A stretch of 64,000 bases of DNA from Chrysopilus asiliformis (taxonomy: Eukaryota > Arthropoda > Insecta > Diptera > Rhagionidae): assembly GCA_964034945.1 (NCBI GenBank), contig OZ035962.1, positions 108,515,534-108,579,533 on the forward strand, in the 5' to 3' direction. Both the position numbers and the translations under genes were made by a program. The number at the start of each line of letters is the position of its first letter. Position 1 is the stretch's first letter. This document shows positions 46,501-57,242 of the stretch, piece after piece. The notes below the pieces were generated by a model. The model saw nothing but the letters and a program-made list of their open reading frames with translations, ran no database searches and was not told where the DNA came from.

Positions 46501-49500
46501 TTGTTTCGTTCGTATGGTGGAGGGGGGAAGCAATGATCCGATTTAGCCCGTTCAAGAATTTCGGCTCGCTATTTCCAATAAACGTAATTTTAAATCGCTA
46601 TCTTCATTGATTCGACTATTATGGTGTTCACGGGCAAGCAGACAGACGGGCAGATATGCGGAAATCAAAAACTTTTGTTGTTCCGGGTGTTGTAGCTCAT
46701 TTTAGTGTCCGATGATGGGTCGATGCGTTACTATATAAATATATTAAATCTAATATCAAATCATACTAATATCATACTAATATATAAAAATGAGTTGGTG
46801 TCTGTCTGTCTGTCTGTTCCTCTTTCACGCAAAACCGGCTGAACCGATTGACTTGAAATTTGGCATGAGTGTCTGTGGTAGTTCTGGTTCCAACATTGGC
46901 ATACGGAAAAGTAGCGCGACGGGTGGGGGGAGTAAGGGGAGGGGGTAAAGTGATTTCGAAACTTAGTTTTCCCTCTATGTTACTCTTTCGCGGGGAAACT
47001 ACTGAACCGATTGGCCTGAAATTTGGCATATATGTTCGTCGAGGGTCCAGCCCCAACATAGATCCATTAAAAAGTAGCCGAGAGGTGGGGGAGTAAGGGG
47101 AGGGGGTAAAGTGATCTCGAAACTTAGCTCTTCCTCTATGTTACCCTTTCGCGGGGAAACTACCGAGCCGATTGGCCTGAAGTTTAACTCCAACATAGAC
47201 CATAAAAAAAAATTTGAAAAAACTTAACCCGGCAACGACGGGTATGCAAGCTAGTAGAGTATAAAAATAAAACCCTAAAGGCAGAGAAATTCAAATAATT
47301 TTCAATGGTTTAAATTGCTCCTAATTTTAGCATTTAAATAAATCAAACATAAAATGAGTTACTCTAAATCCCATTAGACATAATTGGTCCAATTTATTTG
47401 AAATTCATCCAACATAATTCTAAAATTCCACCCCTTTCTCATGTTGAAATTTCAAACAAATTACTAAACAACTACAACCCTTTGATGTTCAAAATTATAA
47501 TTCAAGTCGCAATTTTCAACAAATGGGCGAAACCAGGAAATGGAATGTGCCCCAAATAGAATTATTGAAATTGGGTTTTTTTCTTTTTCTTTATTTCCAT
47601 AAATGCAATGGCTATGAATCTGTTTTTTCCCCTTTTATTGAAAAACCAAGAGAAAATTCATATGAAATCGGATTTTACTTCACGCTTGATTTACGTTTCT
47701 TTTTAATTCGATTGCAATTTTCCCCGAATGACGTTTTCGTGGACCATTTAACTAACTGTTATTGATTTATTTATCTGAACTTTACTGTCAACAGGTATTT
47801 GGTGTACATCGACGAAAATGGTGATGCAGCTGGGAATTATACGGTTTTGGCCCGTGGATACTACATGAATGAGAAGAACGAGAGTAATTTTGGCCTGATT
47901 CCTGTGGGAACGTTTATTGCACCGAGCACACTGTCCATACCTGTAAGTATGTAACGTTGAACTTTTTTTTTTAACAATTGCATTTCTTTTTGGCATTTAT
48001 CCTGGCTCGCCTACATCTCTCCATTCATTCCATTTTCTATTGTGAAATAAAGTCACGCTTTGCATTAAAAGATTAGTGAAATCTATGTAAAAAAAATAAT
48101 ATCGTAAATCACATCACAGCATGTTTTTTCACTTTAGCCTAAGCTTTTCTAAGTAGATAACACATGTTTAAAGATTTTACAATCTCGTTTTATGCTTTCA
48201 ATTTCCTAAAAACAAACCAAAAAAGCGTTACATTCAGGTAATAGTAATATTCGCTTAACGTAGTGAATTAGTGAAATTCTCTTTTTAAAAAATCTAGTCA
48301 AGTTTTGAAAAAAATAAATTAATTTTTTAAAAAAAATCACTTGTAGGATCTTCAGCTGGCCATGCCATTAAATTGGGTTGGAGAAGGAGCTCCTCTTGCT
48401 GAACCAGTGTGCGGATTCCGGGGTGAAAAGTGCATCAGTAAGTATTTGAAAATTATAAATTTGTAGTTAACTACACCAAATTTTTTTTCTTCGCTCTAAA
48501 AGATTCAAATTTAGTTTTTAAGAGACACAAAATTCATTTTTCTATCTTGTCCCAGTTTTTTATAAAAAAAAATTCTTTAGAGAGGAAATTAGAGCCTTTG
48601 TAACTGGACCACTATAAATAAGACTATTGCACTATTAGTGAAGTTTAACTTAATTGTGAGTGGGAGAGCAATGGATTGCGGTTTACAATTCACGTGGGGA
48701 CTGTCCATAAAAGACCTATGTTACACACGGCAACTTTAAGCGGCGACTTTTCTTAAGTATAGGCGACAGAAGTGAGGGGCCACCGCTTCCCTCACTTCTC
48801 TCGCCTATACTTAAGAAAAGTCGCCGCTTAAAGTTGCCGTGTGTAACATAGGCCAAATACGTGACGTTAATTTGTGTCTTTTCGTAAACCCCCACCCCCT
48901 CCCCGCGTTTAGCAGACTTTTTTGTGGGATTTTATATCGCCGGCACACTAATGCAAACGCATTTTATTAAGAAATTCTTGGACGTTACAAGCAGTATAGG
49001 TTAATTGCAAATTTTTAACTTCCACTCAAAAATTCTTTGTGGGTTCCGTAACCACCAAAAAAAGGGATACAAAAAACTGTTATAAAACTACTATTTTCGT
49101 AAAACTTCTTTACAAAACATTTTAAAGCCGGTAGGTCAACGCGTTCTCGAGTTATTTAAGATACGTACAAAGGACAGACTGACAGATGGATGAATGCACG
49201 GACATCTGATGTCTGTCTGTCTGTTCCTCTTTCACGCAAAAACGGCTGAACCGATTGACTTGAAATTTGGCATGAGTATGTGTGGTAGTTCTGGTTCCAA
49301 CATAGGCATACGGAGAAGTAGCGCGAGGGGTGGGGGGAGTAAGGGGAGGGGGTAAAGTTATCTCGAAACTTAGCTCTTCCTCTATGTTACCCTTTCGCGG
49401 GGAAACTACCGAGCCGATTGGCCTGAAGTTTAGCTCCAACATAGACCAAAAAAAATAATAAAAATTTGAAAAAACTTAACCCTGCAACGACGGGTATGCA

Positions 49501-52500
49501 AGCTAGTTTTTTATATAATCCACATGAGTTAAAAACACTTTCCGCAAAATGTCACCAATTGAAAAGTACAACTTGCGATTTATTTTCCCCACTTTTATTT
49601 ACAAGATTTCTACAGCGTAAAGTCAAAGAAGAAAACATTGCCTTTCGGATGAATAAAAAAAAATATATCTTCTCCCAGCAAAAGTTTTTTCTTCTCCGCA
49701 ATGACTTGAAATCTTAATCTTACAAACAGGCAACGGATATAATGTTGAAAAAAAAAACTTACGTTACTTAAAAGTACACCACGTTAGATATATTCCCCCG
49801 GTGGCTTTGAGAATTTCTGGTCTTGTGCTAAAAGATATGTCTTCACCCTGTAGCACAAAATTAGCTCACGGCAGCGGAAAATATGAAAGCTCAATGTCCC
49901 AGTTTCCTGATCACATGCTCCAGTGAATCAAGTCCTGTTGTTGTACATCAGTTTGACTCCCAGTAATGCGTGTTCCTTCTTTTATCCAGCAGTTTGCTAC
50001 CGTCGTTTGTTAAAGAAGCTTATTTTGCGAGTATTTGAACTGATGGCATTCCCTGTGGCTACAAACGTGCATTATTTGAACAATGACTTTAAGGGAAAAT
50101 ACTAGCAAATAAATAAGGGAAATGTTTTTCCAGTCAATCTCTGGATTTTGATAAATTCTTTAATAAATCTCATCAAAGGCCTTATTTTGAAAACGTTTTC
50201 AATGAAATGAAAGTAAAAAAAAAATCCTTACAAATCCGACTGGAGAATTCCATAAAAACGATAAACCATCGTCGGTAGTACCATTAAACATTTGCTGTTA
50301 CAATTTGAATAGTAGTCGTAGTTTATTGATAAAAGTCGGTAGTTTCATTACCATGACAAAAGCGGATTTCATTATACAAGCATCATTAAAATTTTCAGGC
50401 TACACGGGAGAGATATCAGCTGGAATAGCTGGCGGTGCTCTACTTTTGTTGGGAATCATTTCACTTGTCCTGTACAGGAATTGGAGATACGAACAAGAAT
50501 TGGACAGTTTACTGTGGAAAATTGATTTCCGTGAAATTCAACTGCATGAAAATGATAAGGAAAGTGGACAAAAACAAACTAGGGTGAGTTTTAATTTTCT
50601 AAAATGTGTGAATAATATTTTCTTTGAAATTGTTTGGAATTTCGACTACACTCAGAAAAATGTCAGGTCAACTTTTTGTCAGGTTAACTCTGACCTCTAG
50701 CTGGCTGACAGAGGTTTCCATTACAAGACATTACATCCTCGAAATGCCTATCTAAGGTCAACTCGTGCAGCTCCCAATGCCCTACTTCACCTGCTCGTGG
50801 CTTAATTTCAGAATTTCTCCGGCCACAGGTCAACACAAGTTTTACTTTCCCTCATGCAGGCGAACGCGCGCCTCGCATAGGCTAAATTTTCCTGCCCGAG
50901 GCCAATTACGCCGTATGTATGTAGGTCGTCGAGTTCGCCTCCATTTTTCTGAGTATATTCGTAAATGAGTTTCTTCTGACACATGAGTAATTTTTTTCAT
51001 AGAAAAATTATTAAAATTGCTACCGCAAGAATAATGTATTTGTTTTTTTTTACAATTCAAATTCCAGTCAACACATCCCTTGATCCGAACTAGTCAAGTA
51101 AGTTTAAGTTCAAATCCTGATGCGGATTTTCGTTACACAACGATTTTCACACCGATTGGTCTCTACAAAGGACAACTGTATTCCATTAAAAAGGTCCGGA
51201 AAAAATCCGTTGATATCAGCCGGGAAATGAAGAAGGAATTGAAATTAGTGAGTTTTCCAACATTGTTTTAGAGCAAAAATGACATAAATTGTAAAATTTT
51301 AATTAAATTTCTTAACTAATCGCATTTAATGATTTAACTTTTCAGTTAAGAGACTCTCGCCATGACAATATTTGTGCATTTATTGGAGCGTGCACAGAGC
51401 CACCAAACATTTGCATAATTAGTGAATACTGCACACGGGGAAGTCTCAAGGTAAATGCATAATATCTCGTCCTGTTGATAGAAAAGTTTAGATACATTTT
51501 ATGGGGATATGTTTGAAAGTTTTTTGAAAAAAAAAGAAGTTTTCAAACTCGGTCTTGTTTCTGGAATTTTGTCCACTCAAATATACAAATCGAGCTGTAA
51601 GGAAAACCGCATTGTAATTATAGAATATCTTGGGCTTATTGAGATTTGTGTTTAATGCGTTTTTGTAAAATACATTTGGCGGATAAAAGTGGACGATGTT
51701 AGTATTTTTTTTTCCAAAATCTTGCATTATGTTAACAAGTAGTGGTTATTCATCACTGCTTAACTAGTCTTCTGCTTTTATTAACTTTAGACTGCCGGGG
51801 TGGTTCCGAACGTGGCCACAAACCATTTCGGCGACTCCACGCAATATATAGGTTGCAAATATAGTAAATAACAAATATTCAAAATAAAACTCATAATTTT
51901 AATGAAAAACTGAGTTTTTCGGCATAGCCACAATTTTACCTCCCTTCCCCTGTCCCTTTCCGTAGCCAAAAGTTTCTGTGAGCCCCCTAAAAATCAAAGA
52001 CGTTTTTCAATCGTATTTTGGCGTGTAGAAATTCAAGGACATTTTTACAAGGATTTTTAATATTTAGGGTGCTATTTACTCACTTCAAATATAGTATAAT
52101 TAAAAAGTTTTTTGAATTGACAAAACGAATCTAAATACAAACATCTTATTATTTCTTAAAACAAAAATCCTTTCCCATTGACACAAAAAAAATTAATTTT
52201 CCTTCGAAGGATATTCTTGAGAATGAGGACGTCAAGCTGGACAACATGTTTATAGCATCAATGGTAGCCGACATCATCAGGGTGAGAAATGTTTTTCTTT
52301 TAAAAGCTTTTACTTGATTTTCATTGAAGCGAATTGAACGCGATACAAGTTTATGGGTGAAACTGCCGATTCGTTTCTAACTTGAATTTTCCATTAACAG
52401 GGTGTCATTTATTTGCACGAATCGCCCATCCGCTTTCATGGCGCAATCTGTACATCAAATTGCTTGATTGACTCCCGCTGGGTAGTGAAATTGAGTGATT

Positions 52501-55064
52501 TTGGATTGTTTGCGTTTAAGAAGGGCTCCGAAGACGCCCTGGACGCCCAGAATTTGCCATCAAAATGTCAGAGTGAGTTACCTTTTCTAATGACAAATGA
52601 AGGAAATCAATTTTCCCAATTATTTTCTATCGTCACATCAACGTTGAATCATCTTTTCTGTTTTCCACTAACATAGAACTTTTATACCGAGCTCCGGAAC
52701 TGTTGAGAGCTGGTCCTTTATCAATGGTACCTGGAACACAAAAGGGAGATTCCTACTCCTTCGGCATCGTACTTTACGAGATTCATACACGCCATGGACC
52801 CTTCGGCGAAACTGGCCTAACTGTGATGGAATGCCTAAGGAAGGTCTTGCAACCGGCAGATCCTTTATGTCCCTATCGGTAAAAAATACTTTCTCATTTC
52901 CCGAACAAAATTGATGTAACTATTTTTTATTGTCCTTTATTTTCGTGAAGTCCATCCCTTCAGCCGCTGGAGACATCCTTTGATTGCGTCCGGGAATGTC
53001 TCAAGGAATGCTGGTTTGAAAAGCCTGAAGATCGACCCGATTTTAAAGCGATTCGGGCAAAGTTGCGTCCCCTAAGGAAAGGCATGAAACCGAATATATT
53101 CGACAATATGATGTCGATGATGGAGAAATATGCAAATAATCTGGAAGCCCTGGTCGACGAAAGAACCGACCAGCTGCAGGAGGAGAAGAAAAAGACTGAT
53201 GCGCTGCTACTTGAAATGCTACCACGACCTGTTGCTGAACAACTGAAGAAGGGAAATAAAGTCGACCCGGAAAGCTACGATATGGTCACCATATATTTTA
53301 GTGATATCGTCGGATTTACGGCAATGTCCGCGGAGAGTACACCCCTCCAAGTTGTTGATTTTCTTAATGATCTCTACACATGCTTCGATTCGATTATTGG
53401 GCACTACGACGTGTACAAAGTGGAAACCATCGGGGATGCCTACATGGTGGTAAGTAGTAGTTTAACACATTACGCATTTACGATATAAAGGTTGTCCATC
53501 AAATACGCGTTTCCCATGGTGAGGGGAAGGGCGTCTACTGTGACGGTGGTATTAAATATCAGGGAAGAAAAATTTCAAAAACGCTTGAGGAAGCGAGGGA
53601 GAAGATTCGAAAAGGTTAAAATTAGCGTGACATATTCTATGGACAACCTCTTATTTCCCTTATTTATAAATTTTTAGACTTAGGATTGTGGCAAGGAGAA
53701 CATTTTGGGTTAACTTCAGTCCATACCAGTCATTATTTAAACTTTTTTTTTAAATCGTAGACTATCTGCTTTTGTATTTAGCGTTCAAACCAGTGAACCG
53801 ATTTTTCTCGAAGTTACGTATTGGAGTCTAGAAATGATAAAAATGACGATTGAAATGATTTTTGCGTTTGAATTTCTTAAATTTAACCCATAATTAAAAG
53901 TGGTGGTAGGTAGGGTTGATAGTGTTCGGATGGATATTAAAATTTGCCACGACGGAAGGTTATTCCGACGAAAACTTTTGAAGAACTTTTCTGTGAATCT
54001 CGCTATCAAAAAATATTCGCCATCAAAAAATTCCTTTAGGAACTCTCGCGCACCCCCGCTCCCTTTCCCCATTCTTGATACGCTCATCAGAATTTACTAT
54101 AATCAGAATTAAATCTCCAAAATCGCATTTTTAATTAAAATTTCAGGTGTCCGGCTTACCAATTCGAAATGGCGACTACCACGCTGCTGAAATCGCTTCA
54201 ATGTCCTTGCATCTACTGAGCGCCGTTTCTGAATTCAAAATCCGCCATCGGCCAGAAAACCGGCTTTTGCTTCGAATCGGAATCCATTCTGGACCAGTCT
54301 GTGCTGGAGTCGTTGGCCTAAAAATGCCCAGATATTGCCTATTTGGGGATACGGTAAACACGGCCTCTAGAATGGAATCTACAGGAATGCCTCTAAAAAT
54401 CCACTGCAGTTGGCAGTGTAAAAGATTACTGGACAAACTTGGAGGCTATTACTATCAGGTATGAGTTACCTTTAGATTAAAGAAAAATAAATTTCATTGA
54501 AAAAATTCCATTCAAGGAACGCGGAATGGTTTCAATGAAAGGCAAAGGCGAACAACGGACCTATTGGCTCCAGGGTGAGGACGAGGAAGCGCGTGAGATT
54601 CGCAATCAGTTACGTTCGCAGAGACGAGGATCAAGAGCTTTAAATAAATTCCTTCAAGGTACCCTGAAATCGGGCGCTTGCAGTACTGAACCAGGCCAAA
54701 GAAGTTCCTTAAAAAATCGAAATCTACCTCGCAACTCATTGACGCGCTCGTCCAGTTTGGAGTCACCGAAAAAACTAAGATTTGCAACAGGTAGCCTGCT
54801 CGAACATCATCGATATCACAGGTAAACAGTAACCATTTTTTTTTAAATGGAGATAATTAAAAAAACGTATATAATTTCAGTGATGATGCCCTGCTCGAGG
54901 TCATTTCCGACACAAGTCCTCGCAAGTCAAATGGTTCCATTACATTCGAAGATCTAACGTCGTCGTGTCCTTGCATCGAAACTTTTGGTGCTGCTTTGCA
55001 AAGGAAGGCCAGTCTATATCCAACGGTTACAACGCCACTACTCTCTAATCATATCGATGTGTAA
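40503..55064 (+). CDS. Gyc32E-like: Receptor-type guanylate cyclase, 19 coding exons, 1208 aa
   Basis: Single-pass membrane enzyme converting GTP to cGMP. Exons: 40503-40656, 40769-41007, 42967-43089, 43208-43394, 43548-43798, 44764-44835, 45610-45755, 47795-47942, 48347-48437, 50399-50583, 51068-51247, 51346-51450, 52210-52281, 52401-52572, 52677-52878, 52951-53449, 54147-54458, 54517-54821, 54881-55064. All junctions are GT-AG and keep frame, giving 3627 nt. Order: signal peptide (about 1-28), ligand-binding domain (about 30-465), one membrane helix (about 477-495), kinase homology domain (about 530-790), coiled-coil linker, cyclase domain (about 870-1060) and a Ser-rich tail. The start ATG precedes a hydrophobic leader, and exon 1 ends in RPG, joined to the conserved ISGAISLAV. 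The name 32E rests on [10 protein letters not shown] and overall length, from memory; other receptor cyclases remain possible. Introns hold several transposons, none in coding sequence. The ligand is unknown. Confidence 0.92.
41008..42966 (+). other. Intron 2 of the guanylate cyclase gene
   Basis: A 1959-nt intron starting GTAAGT and ending ATTAAAG. It carries the 370-bp element at 42030-42399. Short open frames inside (for example 41558-41852) have no recognisable domain. Confidence 0.8.
42030..42399 (+). mobile_element. 370-bp element in guanylate cyclase intron 2
   Basis: Same ends and length as 31205-31574. Perfect 8-bp duplication AGAAGAAC at 42022-42029 and 42400-42407. The two copies differ at a modest number of positions (for example a 2-base gap near 42124). 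Confidence 0.88.
46230..46740 (+). repeat. Diverged DINE-like sequence
   Basis: It contains two similar blocks of about 130 bp (GAATTTTGATGTAAAGATAA.. and GGATTTTGATGTATGGATGA..) and TCGTTCGTATGGTGG. They resemble the internal part of the DINE-like family. It ends with CAGACAGACGGGCAGATATG. No intact ends. Confidence 0.45.
46772..47254 (+). mobile_element. Non-autonomous Helitron, family 1, long form, in intron 7
   Basis: It begins TCATACTAATATATAAAAATG, next to a partial duplicate of the same words (46761-46771), and ends CCCGGCAACGACGGG-TATGCAAG-CTAG before T. Same doubled internal unit as 38517-39004. Confidence 0.88.
48713..48853. mobile_element. Near-perfect 140-bp foldback element
   Basis: Left arm CCTATGTTACACACGGCAAC continues as a complementary arm of about 60 bp ending GTTGCCGTGTGTAACATAGG, with a short GC-rich loop near 48782. 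It splits a copy of the dispersed sequence GACTGTCCATAAAA|AAATACGTGACG, which gives a likely 3-bp AAA duplication. It resembles the TAA-flanked foldback elements of the left half. Confidence 0.7.
49208..49506 (+). mobile_element. Family 1 Helitron, 5'-truncated, in intron 9
   Basis: The 3' end is complete (CCTGCAACGACGGG variant of the hairpin, TATGCAAG-CTAG before T). The 5' end starts directly in the TGTCTGTC microsatellite without the TCATACTAATATATA start. Confidence 0.75.
50399..50583 (+). other. Exon 10: membrane helix of the guanylate cyclase
   Basis: Residues 471-532. [19 protein letters not shown] is the single membrane-spanning segment, followed by the basic RNWRYEQ stop-transfer sequence and the juxtamembrane region. 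This exon marks the change from outside to inside of the cell. Confidence 0.9.
50649..50955 (-). mobile_element. TA-flanked miniature element, copy 2, in intron 10
   Basis: Reverse orientation of 16283-16596, with ends CACTCAGAAAAATG and CATTTTTCTGAGTA, flanked by TA (50647-50648 and 50956-50957). It lies 65 nt downstream of the exon 10 donor. Confidence 0.8.
51068..52878 (+). other. Exons 11-15: kinase homology domain (pseudokinase)
   Basis: Residues 533-775. The helix C region and [20 protein letters not shown] are typical. The catalytic-loop HRD is replaced by FHG ([17 protein letters not shown]), so it should not phosphorylate. The DFG motif is kept ([10 protein letters not shown]). LYRAPELLR corresponds to the kinase APE motif. 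In receptor cyclases this domain restrains the cyclase until ligand binds. Confidence 0.88.
52951..54458 (+). other. Exons 16-17: linker and catalytic cyclase domain
   Basis: Residues 776-1046. The linker has the helical [20 protein letters not shown] and the [17 protein letters not shown] dimerisation motif. Catalytic features: metal-binding D894 in SDIVGFT and D938 in [10 protein letters not shown]; guanine-selecting E934 and C1006 (PRYCLFGD); N1013 and R1017 in NTASRMES. All key positions are present, so the enzyme should be active and GTP-specific. Confidence 0.92.
54517..55064 (+). other. Exons 18-19: end of the cyclase domain and C-terminal tail
   Basis: Residues 1047-1208. [14 protein letters not shown] closes the cyclase domain. 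The remaining ~140 residues are rich in Ser, Arg and Asn with no recognised fold. The protein ends IDV, which fits a class II PDZ-binding end; that role is only inferred. Confidence 0.85.
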
Positions 55065-55903
55065 ATCATTTTAAAGGAGTAATATTTATGTGAACGAATG
55101 AATGGTTATTTTTACCCCAACCTATTGTTATTAAATTTACAACTAAACTGCCAGACAACCCATAAATTCCTTAAGATTTCACTAATTTATTTCATTATGT
55201 TGCATAGTTAGTTTAAAATGTTATTAAAATAATTTCGAAAAGTGTTTATTCACATAGTGATGATATTCTAGTCGACGAAAATCATAAGTTTTAAAAGTCA
55301 TACACAAATATTTATTAAATAATTTACTTTATGTTAATTCTTAGGTATTAAACCAATTTATTGTTGTACTATTAATAACCAATTAAAATGATCTTTTTTT
55401 ACCTAAATTTGTAAACGTATAATTTTGAATGTATTTCTTTTATGTTTGTTTGCTAAAAAGTAAGAAGGCTCGTGTGGGATTTTACCATGTTTTAGACATA
55501 ATTTTCTTTTGATAAATGTATTACTGAACTTTCCAGTTATTCAAACTTATTGTAGATAAACAAACAAAAAGAATTAAAAATAAAGTTTGATGTGAATATA
55601 CATACCTAAATGTATGAATTAGTCTTTTATTTGAAGTTAAAGGGTTTGTCTATTTTCCCACTTCTAAATTCAAATACAAGTAAAAAGGTCCCTCCAAATT
55701 TCTTTCATATCCCCGAATTTTTTCAAAAACCTCTAGATATTAGCGCTGGATAATCAAAAACCTTTCAATTGTATATAAGTATAATTACACTGAGAGAAAA
55801 TTATTCCAATTTGGAAATAATTTGTTTCTTATTTGACGATGAGAACTATTTGTATCCAATTTAGAGATAGATTTCTTTAATTTGTTGCTGTAGCAATCAT
55901 AAA
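55065..55903. other. 3' flank of the guanylate cyclase gene
   Basis: AT-rich and without coding frames. It probably holds the 3' untranslated region. Confidence 0.5.
55579..55584 (+). terminator. Probable polyadenylation signal of the guanylate cyclase gene
   Basis: An AATAAA hexamer about 515 nt after the stop codon, the clearest candidate in the 3' flank. Earlier variant hexamers exist in this AT-rich region. Confidence 0.45.
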
Positions 55904-55934
55904 TCATACTAATATATAAAAAAAAATAAAAAAA

Positions 55935-56165
55935 AAATTTTAAAAAGCTTTTATTAAAAAGAATGCACTAAAAAGAAAAAAATAATTTTCTGGACGCTGT
56001 GTATCACAAATATAAAAGCTTTTTAAAAGCGAGAAAAATTTTTATTTTATTGTTTTATGCTTTATCTCGCTTTTTAAAAGCTTTTATATTTGTGATACAC
56101 AGCGTCCAGAAAATTATTTTTTTCTTTTTAGTGCATTCTTTTTAATAAAAGCTTTTTTTTAAAAT
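55935..56165. repeat. Near-perfect palindrome, arms about 100 bp
   Basis: The left arm contains TTTTCTGGACGCTGTGTATC and the right arm its complement GATACACAGCGTCCAGAAAA. The pairing extends from AAAAAGCTTTT through to the ATAAAAGC ends with almost no mismatch, and the loop is about 25 bp. It would form a long hairpin in single-stranded DNA or RNA. Confidence 0.8.
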
Positions 56166-56226
56166 TTTTTTTTAATTTTTTTTTTATTTTGTTCTTTTTA
56201 GTCTTCGAATATATATCCTTACATTT

Positions 56227-56606
56227 AAAATGTCCTTACAGGCTTTTTAACTTGAGAATCGTATTCAGCGACCCCAAAAACCCCAGAATAGATTTTTTCC
56301 GGAAAATTTGGAGAAAAGGATAATCACGTTATCCTTACAGGACCTTCCGTTATCCTTACAGACTTTTTAGTGACAGATTCGGATTCAGCGACCCCAAAAA
56401 CCCCCAAAATAGATTTTTTTCCGGAAAATTTGGAGAAAGGGGTAATCACGTTATCCTTACAGGTCATTCCGTTATCCTTACAGACTTTTTAATGGCAGAT
56501 TCGGATTTAGCGACCTCAAAAACCCCCAGAATAGATTTTTTTCCGGAAAATTTGGAGAAAAGGATAATCACGTTATCCTTACAGGACCTTCCGTTATCCT
56601 TACAAG
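56227..56606. repeat. Tandem repeat, three units of about 121 bp
   Basis: Each unit has GACTTTTTA, ATTCAGCGACCCCAAAAA, TAGATTTTTTTCCGGAAAAT, TTTGGAGAAA and GTTATCCTTACAGG. Starts of the AGCGACC word are at 56267, 56387 and 56509. Divergence is low. Confidence 0.85.
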
Positions 56607-57242
56607 GACGAAGTAGTGAAAATATTGTATTGTCATCGGACTTATATAAGTGTGCAAAATTTCAAGTCAATCGGACAAGTGGAAGTGGGTCAAAATTGGG
56701 TTGCAAGATTTGATCTGACAAACAGACAGACAGACAGACACGAAGGCAAGCTAAATAAAAGCTTTTAATAAAAATGAGTTGGTGTTTGTCTGTCTGTCTG
56801 TCCCTCTTTCACGCAAAAACGGCTGAACCGATTGATTTCAAATTTGGCATGAGTGTCTGTGGTAGTTCTAGTTCCAACATAGGCATACGGAAAAGTAGCG
56901 CGAGGGGTGGGGGGAGTGAGGGGAGGGGGTAAAGTGATTTCGAAATTTAGTTTTTGCGCTATGTTACTCTTTCGCAGGGAAACTACTGAACCGATTGGCC
57001 TGAAATTTGTCATAGATGTTCGTCGGGGGTCCAGCCCCAACATAGACCCATTAGAAAGTAGCCCGAGAGGTGGGGGAGTAAGGGGAGGGGGTAAAGTTAT
57101 CTCGAAACTTAGTTTTCCCTCTATGTTACCCTTTCGCGGGGAAACTACCGAGCCGATTGGCCTGAAGTTTAGCTCCAACATAGACCATCGAAAAAATTTT
57201 TTTTTAAAAACTTGACCCGGCAACGACGGGTATGCAAGCTAG

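Larger units (their letters stand above)
45756..47794 (+). other. Intron 7 of the guanylate cyclase gene
   Basis: A 2039-nt intron (GTGAGT to ACAG). Contains a dispersed repeat (46054-46210), a diverged DINE-like piece (46230-46740) and a family 1 Helitron (46772-47254). Confidence 0.8.
40503..48437 (+). other. Exons 1-9: signal peptide and extracellular receptor domain
   Basis: Residues 1-470. The leader is [20 protein letters not shown]. The ANF-receptor-type fold is recognisable by [58 protein letters not shown] and LGHYFEHVG. Exon 3 (42967-43089), which encodes FCTHRDTS onward, lies in a long AT-rich region after a 1959-nt intron and is easily missed. Potential N-glycosylation sites include N75 (NHT) and N169 (NWT). 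Intron 2 contains a complete 370-bp transposon and intron 7 a Helitron. Confidence 0.88.
48438..50398 (+). other. Intron 9 of the guanylate cyclase gene
   Basis: A 1961-nt intron (GTAAGT to TTCAG) separating the extracellular exons from the membrane-helix exon. Contains the palindrome at 48713-48853 and a Helitron at 49208-49506. Confidence 0.8.
55904..57242 (+). mobile_element. Family 1 Helitron split by a complex insertion
   Basis: The 5' terminus TCATACTAATATATAAA is at 55904. The rest (AAAAATGAGTTGGTGTTTGTC...) resumes at about 56770 and ends at the intact hairpin CCCGGCAACGACGGG-TATGCAAG-CTAG. Between them lie a long palindrome (55935-56165), a 121-bp triplication (56227-56606) and a CAGACAGA-containing segment. 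The foreign block may have been inserted or acquired in the element. Confidence 0.7.

Noticed and set aside
46772..47196. Repeated frames with [11 protein letters not shown] and [11 protein letters not shown] as a protein family
   Set aside because: They recur in every Helitron copy on whichever strand it lies and are interrupted freely, so they reflect repeat sequence, not coding.
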